Origin: Paracraurococcus ruber
GTDB taxonomy: Bacteria; Pseudomonadota; Alphaproteobacteria; Acetobacterales; Acetobacteraceae
Assembly (NCBI RefSeq): GCF_004353985.1
Contig: NZ_SMOA01000022.1
Coordinates: 1 to 46,304, forward strand
Length of the DNA stretch: 46,304 nucleotides
Direction of reading: 5' to 3'
The notes beneath the pieces are model-generated. The model ran no database searches and had not been told where the DNA came from. It saw nothing but the letters and a program-made list of their open reading frames with translations. A program made the position numbers and the translations under genes. Shown one piece after another: positions 26,635 to 34,269 of the stretch; position 1 is the first letter of the stretch; each line of letters starts with the position of its first letter.

Positions 26635-26639
26635 AACTC

Positions 26640-27533
26640 TCAGGGTTGGCGGCCACGCAGCGATTGCCGCATGGCCCAGAAGGCGAAGGTGAAGATCCCG
26701 ATGGCGACGAAGGAGAAGACGGTGGTCGCGGTACCGATGGCATAGAGTTCCGGCGTCAGCTGCCGGTCCAGCTGCGCCATCACCGCCAGCGGCAGGGTCA
26801 GGTCGGCGCCGGTGGTGAAGAGGCTGCGCGGGTATTCGTCGTAGGAGAGGGAGAAGCCGAACAGCCCGGCGCCGATCACGCCCGGCAACACGATGGGCAA
26901 GGTCACCCGCCGGAAGGTGGTCCAGCGGCTGGCGCCGAGGGTGAGCGCCGCTTCCTCCAACCGGCTGTCGAAGCGGTTGAACACCGCCAGCATGGTCAGG
27001 AAGCCGAAGGGAAGGGTGTAGGTGACGTGCAGCACGAAGGCGGTGCTGTCCCAGGCCGGATCCACGCCCAGCAGCCGCATCAGCAGCGCGAAGCCGAAGC
27101 CCACCAGGATGCCCGGCGCCATGATGCCGAGCAGCAGCAGGTAGAAGAACAGCCCGTTGCCGCGGAACCGTCCGCGCACCGCCTGCGCTGCCATGACGCT
27201 GAGCACGACCGTGGTCGCCGAGCAGGCGAGCGCCAGCACGAAGCTGCGCCCGAGCGGCGGCTTGAAGTCGTTCATGATGGAGGCATCCCACAGCTCCCGG
27301 TACCAGTGCAGGGACACGCCGTTCATCGGGAAGGTGGTGCCGCCCGTCGGCCCGCTGAAGGAAAGCAGGCCGAGGGTGAAGATCGGCAGCCACTGGTAGA
27401 GCAGGAAGAGCAGGGTGACGGTGCCCAGTACCCAGCCCGTCAGGCGCGAGCGGAATTTGTGGCCGAAGCGCTGCGCCTTGCGTCGCGCCGCGGGCCTTGC
27501 CTGCAGCAGGGTTCCGTCCGGCATCGCCTTCAC
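26640..27533 (-). CDS. ABC transporter permease, PotC-like
   Basis: A 297-residue inner-membrane permease of the BPD_transp_1 family, PotC/PhnV type. After a basic N-terminus it has six predicted helices and the EAA loop LEEAALTLGASRWTTFRRVTLP. SLSYDEYPRSLFTTG resembles the SFDEF segment of PotC. It opens with GTG at 27533, overlapping the stop of the other permease by 4 bases (GTGA); an ATG three codons later is an alternative. It would form the membrane pore with the preceding gene product. Confidence 0.92.
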   Translation of the reverse strand: MKAMPDGTLLQARPAARRKAQRFGHKFRSRLTGWVLGTVTLLFLLYQWLPIFTLGLLSFSGPTGGTTFPMNGVSLHWYRELWDASIMNDFKPPLGRSFVLALACSATTVVLSVMAAQAVRGRFRGNGLFFYLLLLGIMAPGILVGFGFALLMRLLGVDPAWDSTAFVLHVTYTLPFGFLTMLAVFNRFDSRLEEAALTLGASRWTTFRRVTLPIVLPGVIGAGLFGFSLSYDEYPRSLFTTGADLTLPLAVMAQLDRQLTPELYAIGTATTVFSFVAIGIFTFAFWAMRQSLRGRQP

Positions 27534-28393
27534 GTCCCCAGCTTGCGGATATCGACGACGCGCAGCGCGAGCGCGACGCCGGCCAGCATGCAGACCATCA
27601 GCAGCACGGCCACCACGGCGGCGAAGCGGATCTGCGAGCCTTCGTAGAAATTCAGCACGAGGTTGCCGAGCAAGGCGTGCTTGTTGCCGCCGATGGTCGC
27701 CACCGTGGCGAAGTCCGACATGACGTTCAGGAACACCAGCACCTGGCCGATGACCACGCCCGGCAGCGTCAGCGGGAAGGTGATCCGGCGCCAGACCGTG
27801 AAAGGCGTCGCCTTCAGGGTCATCGCCGCTTCCCGCAGCGCGGGCTGGATGCTCGTCAGCATGTACACCACCGGCCCGGCCGCCAGCATGGTGTAGAGCG
27901 AGACCTGCGCCATGGTGACGCCGGTCATGGAGTAGAGGAAGGCCTCCACCGGCTTCGTGGTGAGGCCGAGGCCGATCAGCGCCTGGTTGATCACGCCGTT
28001 GACGCCGAGGAATGGCACCCAGGCGATGGCGCGGATCAGCGTGCTGGTCCAGAACGGGATGATGAAGGCTAGGAAGAGCGCCGTCCGCCAGCGCGCATTG
28101 CTGACCTTCATCGTCATGAAATACGCGATGCAGTAGCCGAGCGTGCCGGTGATCGCCATCAGCAGCAGCGCCTGGCCGAAGGTGGCGGCGACCAAACCCA
28201 GATAGGCCTGGTTGGAGAAGAAGCGCAGGTAGTTGTCGAAGGTCAGCGGGCTGGCGGTGGAGAAAGCGCGCCCGCCCCAGAAGGACACCCAGACCAGCAG
28301 TAAGGTCGGCACCACCACCGCTGCCAGCATCCAGAGCGCGGCGGGCGCGGCCAGCCAGTAGGCGGCGGGCGAGTTGGCGCGGATGGTGCTCAT
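27530..28393 (-). CDS. ABC transporter permease, PotB-like
   Basis: A 287-residue permease, PotB type. The N-terminal helix (about 11-39) is followed by TFDNYLRFFSN and five more helices. The EAA loop is LREAAMTLKATPFTVWRRITFP (about 197-218). FWTSTLIRAIAWV is the conserved motif of the PotB/PotH class. It overlaps the ATPase gene by 4 bases at its start and the PotC-like gene by 4 bases at its end, so three transporter genes are translationally chained. Confidence 0.92.
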   Translation of the reverse strand: MSTIRANSPAAYWLAAPAALWMLAAVVVPTLLLVWVSFWGGRAFSTASPLTFDNYLRFFSNQAYLGLVAATFGQALLLMAITGTLGYCIAYFMTMKVSNARWRTALFLAFIIPFWTSTLIRAIAWVPFLGVNGVINQALIGLGLTTKPVEAFLYSMTGVTMAQVSLYTMLAAGPVVYMLTSIQPALREAAMTLKATPFTVWRRITFPLTLPGVVIGQVLVFLNVMSDFATVATIGGNKHALLGNLVLNFYEGSQIRFAAVVAVLLMVCMLAGVALALRVVDIRKLGT

Positions 28394-29499
28394 CCCTGCA
28401 GAACCGCGTCGTGCAGCACCGAATCCTCCGCCCGCCAGCCCAGGTCCACGGTCTGGCCGGGCAGGATGCGCGGGGCGAGGGCGCCGAACTGGTCGTATTT
28501 CAACACCTCGCCATCCGCCAGCTCCAGGATGTGGCGGCGGACGGCGCCGAAGAACTCCACCGCCGTGCAGCGAGCGGTGACGCGGTTGGGGAGGGTCGGG
28601 TCGGGTCGGTCGGCGATGCGCTCGGCGCGGACGGAGAAGGAGACGGCCGCGCCCGGCGCCGGCGCCGGCAGGTCGGCGAGGGGCACCAGGAATTCCCCGA
28701 CCGGGCAGGCCACCCGCAGCACGCCGCCGGCTGCCGTGCCGGCCTCACCATGGAAGACGTTGTTGCCCTGAACGAAGCCGGCGACGAAGGGCGTGCGCGG
28801 GCGCGCCAGGATCTCCTCCGGTGTGCCCTGCTGCTCGATCTTCGCGTGGTTCATCACCACGACAAGGTCGCCGAGCGAGAAGGCCTCGTTCTGGTCATGC
28901 GTGACCCAGATGAAGCTGATGCCGCTGCGCTGCTGCAGCATCTTGAGCTCGAGCATCACCGTCTCGCGCAGCGAGTAGTCGAGCGCGCCGATCGGCTCGT
29001 CCAGCAGCAGGATGCGCGGCTCGGTGATCATGGCGCGGGCCAGCGCCACGCGCTGCTTCTGCCCGCCGGAGAGGCTGGCGGGCTTGCGCTCCGCCAGGGA
29101 GGTGATCTCGAAGGCCTTCAGCACCTCCGCGACGCGCTTGGCGATCTCGGCCTTCGGCTTGCCGAGCATCTCCAGCCCGAAGCCGACCTGCTTCGCCACC
29201 GTCATATGCGGGAAGAGCGCGAAGTCCTGGAACATCATGGCGATGTCGCGCTTCCAGGGCGGGTCGCCGGTGACCTCCTTCCCGCCGATCAGGATGTCGC
29301 CATCGTCGGGTTCCTCCAGCCCAGCGATGCAGCGCAGCGTGGTGGTCTTGCCGCAACCGGAGGGGCCGAGCAGGCAGACGAACTGCCCCTTGCCGACCTG
29401 CAGCGAGACATCGTCCACCGCGGTGAAGCTGCCATAGCGCTTTCGGATGCGCCGCAGCTCCAGGTCGAGTTGGCTGATCGTCACGGACCCGTCCGGCAT
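28390..29499 (-). CDS. ABC transporter ATP-binding protein, PotA-like
   Basis: A 369-residue ATPase. It has Walker A GPSGCGKT at 45-52, the Q-loop at FQDFALFPHMTV, the signature LSGGQKQR (143-150), Walker B ILLLDEPIGALD (163-174) and the THDQ H-loop. A TOBE domain occupies about 280-360, as in PotA/FbpC-type importers. It begins 7 bases after the rutA stop, placing the importer in the rutA operon. No separate promoter is visible. Confidence 0.93.
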   Translation of the reverse strand: MPDGSVTISQLDLELRRIRKRYGSFTAVDDVSLQVGKGQFVCLLGPSGCGKTTTLRCIAGLEEPDDGDILIGGKEVTGDPPWKRDIAMMFQDFALFPHMTVAKQVGFGLEMLGKPKAEIAKRVAEVLKAFEITSLAERKPASLSGGQKQRVALARAMITEPRILLLDEPIGALDYSLRETVMLELKMLQQRSGISFIWVTHDQNEAFSLGDLVVVMNHAKIEQQGTPEEILARPRTPFVAGFVQGNNVFHGEAGTAAGGVLRVACPVGEFLVPLADLPAPAPGAAVSFSVRAERIADRPDPTLPNRVTARCTAVEFFGAVRRHILELADGEVLKYDQFGALAPRILPGQTVDLGWRAEDSVLHDAVLQG

Positions 29500-29506
29500 G
29501 GCGGCC

Positions 29507-30583
29507 TCACGCCGCCAGGCGGAGATGCTGGCGGGACTTCATCAGCGGCTGGATCCGCTGGCCGAACTGCTCCATGCCGATCAGGAAGTCGTCGAAGGTC
29601 AGCATCACGCCGGCGAGGCCCGGCGTCTCCGCCAGCGCATCCAGCTGCTTCGCCACCGTCTCGTAGGACCCGATGAGGCGCAGCATGTTGGTCGGCACGC
29701 GGTCGGCGCGGACCATGCGGCCGACCGTGCTGTGCGCCTCCGCCTTCACATCGGCGGCCGCCTGGCTGTCGCGCCAGGCAAGCGCCTCCAGGTCGGTGCC
29801 GGCGACGTAGTGGTGCCATTTCGCCATGGCGGCCTCGTCGGTCTCGTCGGCGATGACCATCATCAGCAGCATGGCCTTGCAGGCGGCGCCGGCGGCCTGG
29901 TTGGCGGCGATCAGCCGGTCGGTGTGCTGCCGGACCTGGGAGATGTCGTTGATTCCGCCTGCCGAGATGAAATTGTAGTCGGCATATTCGGCGGCGAAGC
30001 GCATGCCCCGGTTGGATTGTCCGGCCGAGATGATGTCGATCTTGGCGCCGGGCTTCGGGCTGACCCGGCAATCCGTCATCCTGAAGAACTCGCCCTTGAA
30101 GTCGGACCGGCCGGTGGCCCAGAGGTCCTTCATCACCTGGACGTATTCGCCGCAGTAGTCGTAGCGCTTCTCGAAATGCCGCTCGCCCGGCCAGATGTCC
30201 ATCTGCTCGTACTCGGCCTTCTGCCAGCCGGAGACGATGTTCACGCCGAAGCGGCCATGGCTGATGGAATCGATGGTCGTGGCCATGCGCGCCAGCACCG
30301 CGGGCGGGATGGTCAGCACGGCGACCGAGGCGAAGAGCTTGATGCGGGTGGTCACGGCCGCGAGGCCGGCCATGAGGGTGAAGCTCTCGAGGTTGTGGTC
30401 CCAGTACTCGCTCGGCCCGCCGAACCCGCGCAGCTTGATCATGGAGAGGGCGAATTCGAAGCCGTAGCGCTCGGCCTTCTGGGTCACCTCGCGGTTCAGG
30501 TCGAAGCTCGGCAGGTATTGCGGGCTGGTGGTGGAGATCAGCCAGCCATTGTTGCCGATCGGGAGGAAGATGCCGATGTCCAT
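29507..30583 (-). CDS. rutA: RutA-type pyrimidine oxygenase (flavin-dependent LLM family)
   Basis: A 358-residue FMN-dependent monooxygenase. RutA opens uracil or thymine between N3 and C4 using reduced FMN and O2, giving a ureidoacrylate-type product. The match to RutA is strong along the whole length: FLPIGNNGWLIST near the N-terminus, FALSMIKLRGFGG, NLESFTLMAGLAAVT, ARMATTIDSISHGRFGVN, SGWQKAEYEQM, AGQSNRGM, and the C-terminal LTFDDFLIG and QPLMKSR. The ATG at 30583 is chosen because family homology begins there and a GGAG lies upstream; 13 more residues are possible from 30622. It is the first gene of a seven-gene operon. RutF (flavin reductase), RutC and RutD are absent here. Confidence 0.92.
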   Translation of the reverse strand: MDIGIFLPIGNNGWLISTTSPQYLPSFDLNREVTQKAERYGFEFALSMIKLRGFGGPSEYWDHNLESFTLMAGLAAVTTRIKLFASVAVLTIPPAVLARMATTIDSISHGRFGVNIVSGWQKAEYEQMDIWPGERHFEKRYDYCGEYVQVMKDLWATGRSDFKGEFFRMTDCRVSPKPGAKIDIISAGQSNRGMRFAAEYADYNFISAGGINDISQVRQHTDRLIAANQAAGAACKAMLLMMVIADETDEAAMAKWHHYVAGTDLEALAWRDSQAAADVKAEAHSTVGRMVRADRVPTNMLRLIGSYETVAKQLDALAETPGLAGVMLTFDDFLIGMEQFGQRIQPLMKSRQHLRLAA

Positions 30584-30692
30584 GAAGCCGCTCCGGTACC
30601 CGTCCGGGGAAGCATGTTGCACCGCGGCGTGCCGGACTGAATGGGCGGAATCAGGGCAAAAATGGCCGTTGGGTTAATGGATGCCGTACTTC

Positions 30693-30718
30693 CGGGCAGG
30701 TGCCAGGGCACCTGCCCG
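30693..30718 (-). terminator. Terminator of the GT-C-like membrane protein gene
   Basis: CGGGCAGGTGCC (30693-30704) and GGCACCTGCCCG (30707-30718) form a 12-bp inverted repeat (about 11 bp once the loop is relaxed), 9 bases beyond the stop of the upstream - strand gene. It lies just ahead of the rutA operon promoter region and would insulate the two units. Confidence 0.7.
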
Positions 30719-30726
30719 CATGGTGG

Positions 30727-32262
30727 TCAGCGCGGGGTGAAGCGCACGCCGTCCGGCAGGGTGCGGGCGAAGTCCCCCAGCAGCGCCCGCAATTCGGCGG
30801 CGGCAGCGGGATCGGTCGCGTAGAAGGTGACGTTGTCGCCGTTCGGCGCCACCCGCGGGCCGGAGAGCCACAGATTGCCGAGCGGCACCCAGCCCTCCGG
30901 GATGCCCTGGAACCACCAGGGATAGAGGATCGCCAGCTTGATGCCGCGCTTGCCCACCACCTGCTCCAGCCAGGCGGCGTCCTTCACCCGCTGCCGCAGC
31001 GCCTCGTTGGAGGCGAGGCCGTAGAGGTCCAGCACATAGTGCCGCGGGTCGATGCGATAGCTGACCCAGCCCAGGTCGTTCACCGCCACGTCGCGCTTCC
31101 AGTACTCGGCGACGAAGCGGTGCATCTGGAAATGCTGGTCCTGGATGTTCTGCGCGGCCCGCGGCGAGAGGATGTTCGCCGGCGCCTGGGCAAGGCCGAG
31201 GCCGAGCACCACCAGCGCGCCGGCGATCCGCCAGGGGCGTGCCGTGCCCACAAGCGCCACCAGCAGCACCAGGGCGCCGAACAGCGCGGCATAGACCTCG
31301 TAGCGGAAGAACCAGCCGAATTTCCCGACCACGGCATGCAGGCCGAGCGCCGCCACCGCGCCCAGCAGCGGCCAGCGGCGCACCGGCGGCGACCGCATCG
31401 CCAGGGCCAGCAGCAGCGCCGTCAGCGCCAGATAGGGCCAGCGCCGCGGATTCGTGGCCAGCGTCGCCAGGTTGCCGAGGATGCCGGCCAGCATCCCGCC
31501 CTCGGCCCCCGTCTTGGCCAGCACGGAATTGGGCAGCGGCGGCAGGCCCTGCGCCATCAGCCAGGCGCCGAAGCCCAGCGGCACCAGCAATGCGGCCGCC
31601 AGCAGCCCCGCCGCGGCGGCCCAGCGCCGCTGCCCCGACAGCGCGATCATCAGCGCGCCGACCAGCGCCAGGGCCTCGTAGCGCACCGCCGGCCCGATCG
31701 CCGCGGCGGCGAGGCACCAGAGCGGGATCGGCCGGCCGCGCATCGCCTCCGCCACGCCCCAGGCGCAGCCGGCGGCCAGCAGGACCTGCAGGTTGTGCTC
31801 CATGCCGGTGAAGGCCAGCGCCGCCAGGTTGCCGGCCAGCACCAGCAGCACCAGCAGCGCGGCCCGGGCCCAGACCTGTCCCGGCGACCAGGGCAGGAGG
31901 TCCACCATGCGCCCCAGCAGCACGCAGGTCGCGGCGCCGCAGGCCAGGTTGATCGCCAGCGGCAGCCAGACATGCCAGGCGGTCCCGACGCCCGGCAGCA
32001 GCAGGAAGGGCCATAGGATGGAGGAGGCGGGCGCCGTCACCTCGTCCAGGTTCATCCCGTAATGGCCGTGCGCGATCCGCTCGGCCAGCGCCAGATGGAT
32101 GTAGGGATCGTCCAGCGTGTAGAAGATGGCGCCATGCGGCAGCGCCAGCATGGCCGCGCCGATGCCGAAGACGAGCAGCCCCCAGGCGCCGAGCGCGATG
32201 GCCCAGCCCGGCAGGGCGGTGGCGGCATGGGCGGGCGCGACCGCCGCGGGGGAGAGCGACAT
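30727..32262 (-). CDS. Polytopic membrane protein, GT-C glycosyltransferase-like
   Basis: About 511 residues with some ten or more hydrophobic helices and a soluble C-terminal domain (about 370-511). After the first helix comes TLDDPYIHLALAERIAHG, which resembles the Asp-containing first periplasmic loop of GT-C enzymes such as ArnT and protein mannosyltransferases. It is therefore a likely polyprenyl-phosphate-sugar-dependent transferase, but no characterised member is recognised. The start at 32262 (ATG) is chosen over an open frame reaching 32508 because the hydrophobic domain starts soon after it. It stands alone with a terminator hairpin after it. Confidence 0.7.
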   Translation of the reverse strand: MSLSPAAVAPAHAATALPGWAIALGAWGLLVFGIGAAMLALPHGAIFYTLDDPYIHLALAERIAHGHYGMNLDEVTAPASSILWPFLLLPGVGTAWHVWLPLAINLACGAATCVLLGRMVDLLPWSPGQVWARAALLVLLVLAGNLAALAFTGMEHNLQVLLAAGCAWGVAEAMRGRPIPLWCLAAAAIGPAVRYEALALVGALMIALSGQRRWAAAAGLLAAALLVPLGFGAWLMAQGLPPLPNSVLAKTGAEGGMLAGILGNLATLATNPRRWPYLALTALLLALAMRSPPVRRWPLLGAVAALGLHAVVGKFGWFFRYEVYAALFGALVLLVALVGTARPWRIAGALVVLGLGLAQAPANILSPRAAQNIQDQHFQMHRFVAEYWKRDVAVNDLGWVSYRIDPRHYVLDLYGLASNEALRQRVKDAAWLEQVVGKRGIKLAILYPWWFQGIPEGWVPLGNLWLSGPRVAPNGDNVTFYATDPAAAAELRALLGDFARTLPDGVRFTPR

Positions 32263-32337
32263 GGCGCCACACTTACGCGGGGCATGCTGCGCCTGCGAAG
32301 CCTGTCGCGCCCGAACTATGCGTGAATACCCGGCTGC

Positions 32338-32372
32338 GAAAGGATAACTATACGGTATCACCATTGCGTGCA
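32338..32372. promoter_or_regulatory. Low-GC island in a divergent intergenic region
   Basis: In an otherwise very GC-rich setting, this stretch (AAAGGATAACTATACGGTATC and flanks) is AT-rich. On the - strand it reads CGTATAGTTATCC, containing a TATAGT -10-like hexamer. It also has a GATA/TATC dyad. It lies between the GT-C gene (-) and the glutamate-synthase-like gene (+), 293 bases apart, and is the best promoter or operator candidate there. No good -35 is seen. Confidence 0.35.
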
Positions 32373-32555
32373 GCCTCGGCCTAATGTCCCGAAGCCGGAA
32401 TCCGCCGCCGCCGGCGGCGTCCTTCGGGTCGGGACGCCCACCTTCGCCGTCGGTGGCCTGCGGGTCCGGGGCCTCAGCCACCGGCTGCGGCGGACGCGGG
32501 CAGGACACCAGGCTGGCTGCCAGGCGGCGGCCGGCCGCGCCGGAACGGGACCGCC

Positions 32556-34187
32556 ATGCCGCTGCTGCTCGCCTTCACGCCGCGCTTCATCACCCTGACG
32601 CTCTTCGCCCTGGGCACGGCCCTGAGCCTGCCGGCGCTGCTGCTCTGGCCCGGCCAGGCGGGCTGGCTGGCGCCGTTGCTGGCGCTCTGCGCCGGCTTCA
32701 CCGCCCTCGGCCTGCGCGACCTGCTGCAGACGAAGCATGCCGTGCTGCGCAACTACCCCATCGCCGCGCATCTGCGCTTCCTGCTGGAGGAGATCCGGCC
32801 GGAGATGCGGCAGTATTTCTTCGAGGACGAGAAGACCGGCACGCCCTTCAGCCGCGACAAGCGCGCGGTGGTCTACCAGCGCGCCAAGATGGTGCTGGAC
32901 AAGCGGCCCTTCGGCACCCAGTACGAGGTCTACGGGGCGGGCTTCGAATGGCTGCACCATTCGGTCGCGGCGGGCGTGCCAGGGAAGGCGCCCTTCCGCC
33001 TGATGATCGGCGGTCCGGACTGCGCGCGGCCCTACGACGCCTCGATCCTCAACATCTCGGCGATGAGCTTCGGCTCGCTCTCCCCCAATGCGGTGCGGGC
33101 GCTGAACCGTGGGGCGAAGCTCGGCGGCTTCGCGCATGACACGGGGGAGGGCGGGTTCAGCCCGCACCACCGCCAGGGCGGCGACATCGTCTGGGAGATC
33201 GGCAGCGGCTATTTCGGCGCCCGCAACCCGGATGGCAGCTTCTCCGCCGAACGCTTCGCCGAGACGGCCGCGCATCCGCAGATCCGGATGGTCGAACTCA
33301 AGCTGAGCCAGGGCGCCAAGCCCGGCCATGGCGGCGTGCTGCCGGCGGCGAAGGTGAGCCGCGAGATCGCCGAGACGCGCGGCGTGCCGATGGGGCAGGA
33401 TTGCATCTCGCCCTCCCGCCACTCGGCCTTTTCCACGCCCGTCGAGATGATGCGCTTCGTCGCCGAGATGCGGCGGCTGTCGGGCGGCAAGCCGGCCGGG
33501 TTCAAGCTTTGCATCGGCCATCCCTGGGAATTCCTGGCGATCTGCAAGGCGATGCTGGAAACCGGCATCACGCCCGACTTCATCGTGGTCGATGGGGCGG
33601 AAGGCGGCACGGGCGCCGCGCCGCTGGAGTTCATGGACCATCTCGGCATGCCGCTGCGGGAAGGGCTGAGCTTCGCCCACAACGCCCTGCTGGGCGTCGG
33701 CCTGCGCGACCGCATCCGGCTGGGGGCCAGCGGCAAGATCGCCTCGGCCTTCGACATGGCCCGCGCCTTCGCCCTGGGCGCCGACTGGTGCAATGCGGCG
33801 CGCGGCTTCATGTTCGCGCTGGGCTGCATCCAGTCCCTGTCCTGCCACACGGATCGCTGCCCGACCGGCGTGGCGACGCAGGACCCGACCCGGGCCCGGG
33901 CGCTGGACGTGCCGGACAAGGCAACGCGGGTCGTCCAGTTCCATGAGGCGACGCTGGAGGCGCTGGCCGAGCTGGTGGCGGCCGCCGGACTCGAGCACCC
34001 CGGCCAGTTCCGGCTGGAGCATTTCCGCCGGCGCGTCTCGGCGCAGGATGTCCGCTGCTTCTCCGAGCTCTATCCACGGCTGGCGCCGGGCGCGCTGCTG
34101 CGGGGGGCCACCGACCCGCGCTTCACCCCCTACTGGGACATGGCGGATCCGCACAGCTTCCAGCCGCGGGGCCTGCTGGCGGCCTGA
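32556..34187 (+). CDS. FMN-binding glutamate synthase family protein
   Basis: A 543-residue protein. Two N-terminal hydrophobic helices (about 8-28 and 32-50) suggest membrane attachment. The glutamate-synthase central domain follows (about 150-480). It includes ISAMSFGSLSPNAVRALNRGA, GEGGFSPHH, KPGHGG, DGAEGGTGAAP and the cysteine segment CHTDRCPTGVATQ, which in GltB holds a 3Fe-4S cluster. There is no glutaminase domain, so it is not a full GltB. Members of this family have unclear functions. A 7-8 bp hairpin (34205-34223) follows, then an acyl-CoA synthetase gene in the same direction. Confidence 0.9.
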   Translation: MPLLLAFTPRFITLTLFALGTALSLPALLLWPGQAGWLAPLLALCAGFTALGLRDLLQTKHAVLRNYPIAAHLRFLLEEIRPEMRQYFFEDEKTGTPFSRDKRAVVYQRAKMVLDKRPFGTQYEVYGAGFEWLHHSVAAGVPGKAPFRLMIGGPDCARPYDASILNISAMSFGSLSPNAVRALNRGAKLGGFAHDTGEGGFSPHHRQGGDIVWEIGSGYFGARNPDGSFSAERFAETAAHPQIRMVELKLSQGAKPGHGGVLPAAKVSREIAETRGVPMGQDCISPSRHSAFSTPVEMMRFVAEMRRLSGGKPAGFKLCIGHPWEFLAICKAMLETGITPDFIVVDGAEGGTGAAPLEFMDHLGMPLREGLSFAHNALLGVGLRDRIRLGASGKIASAFDMARAFALGADWCNAARGFMFALGCIQSLSCHTDRCPTGVATQDPTRARALDVPDKATRVVQFHEATLEALAELVAAAGLEHPGQFRLEHFRRRVSAQDVRCFSELYPRLAPGALLRGATDPRFTPYWDMADPHSFQPRGLLAA

Positions 34188-34204
34188 GGCTGCGGCGCGG
34201 CGGA

Positions 34205-34223
34205 AAGCCCCGCCGCGGGGCTT
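34205..34223 (+). terminator. Hairpin between the GltB-domain gene and the acyl-CoA synthetase gene
   Basis: AAGCCCCG and CGGGGCTT form an 8-bp stem with a CCG loop, 17 bases after the stop. It may partly terminate transcription between the two genes, which are 82 bases apart. Confidence 0.5.
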
Positions 34224-34269
34224 CCCGCCGGGCGCCGCTTGCGGCATCCCTGGTGGCGGAGGAAGCGCC

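Noticed and set aside
33793-34269. Extension of the acyl-CoA synthetase frame upstream of 34270
   Set aside because: It overlaps the end of the GltB-domain gene in another frame and lacks domain similarity; GGAGGAAG fixes the start at 34270.
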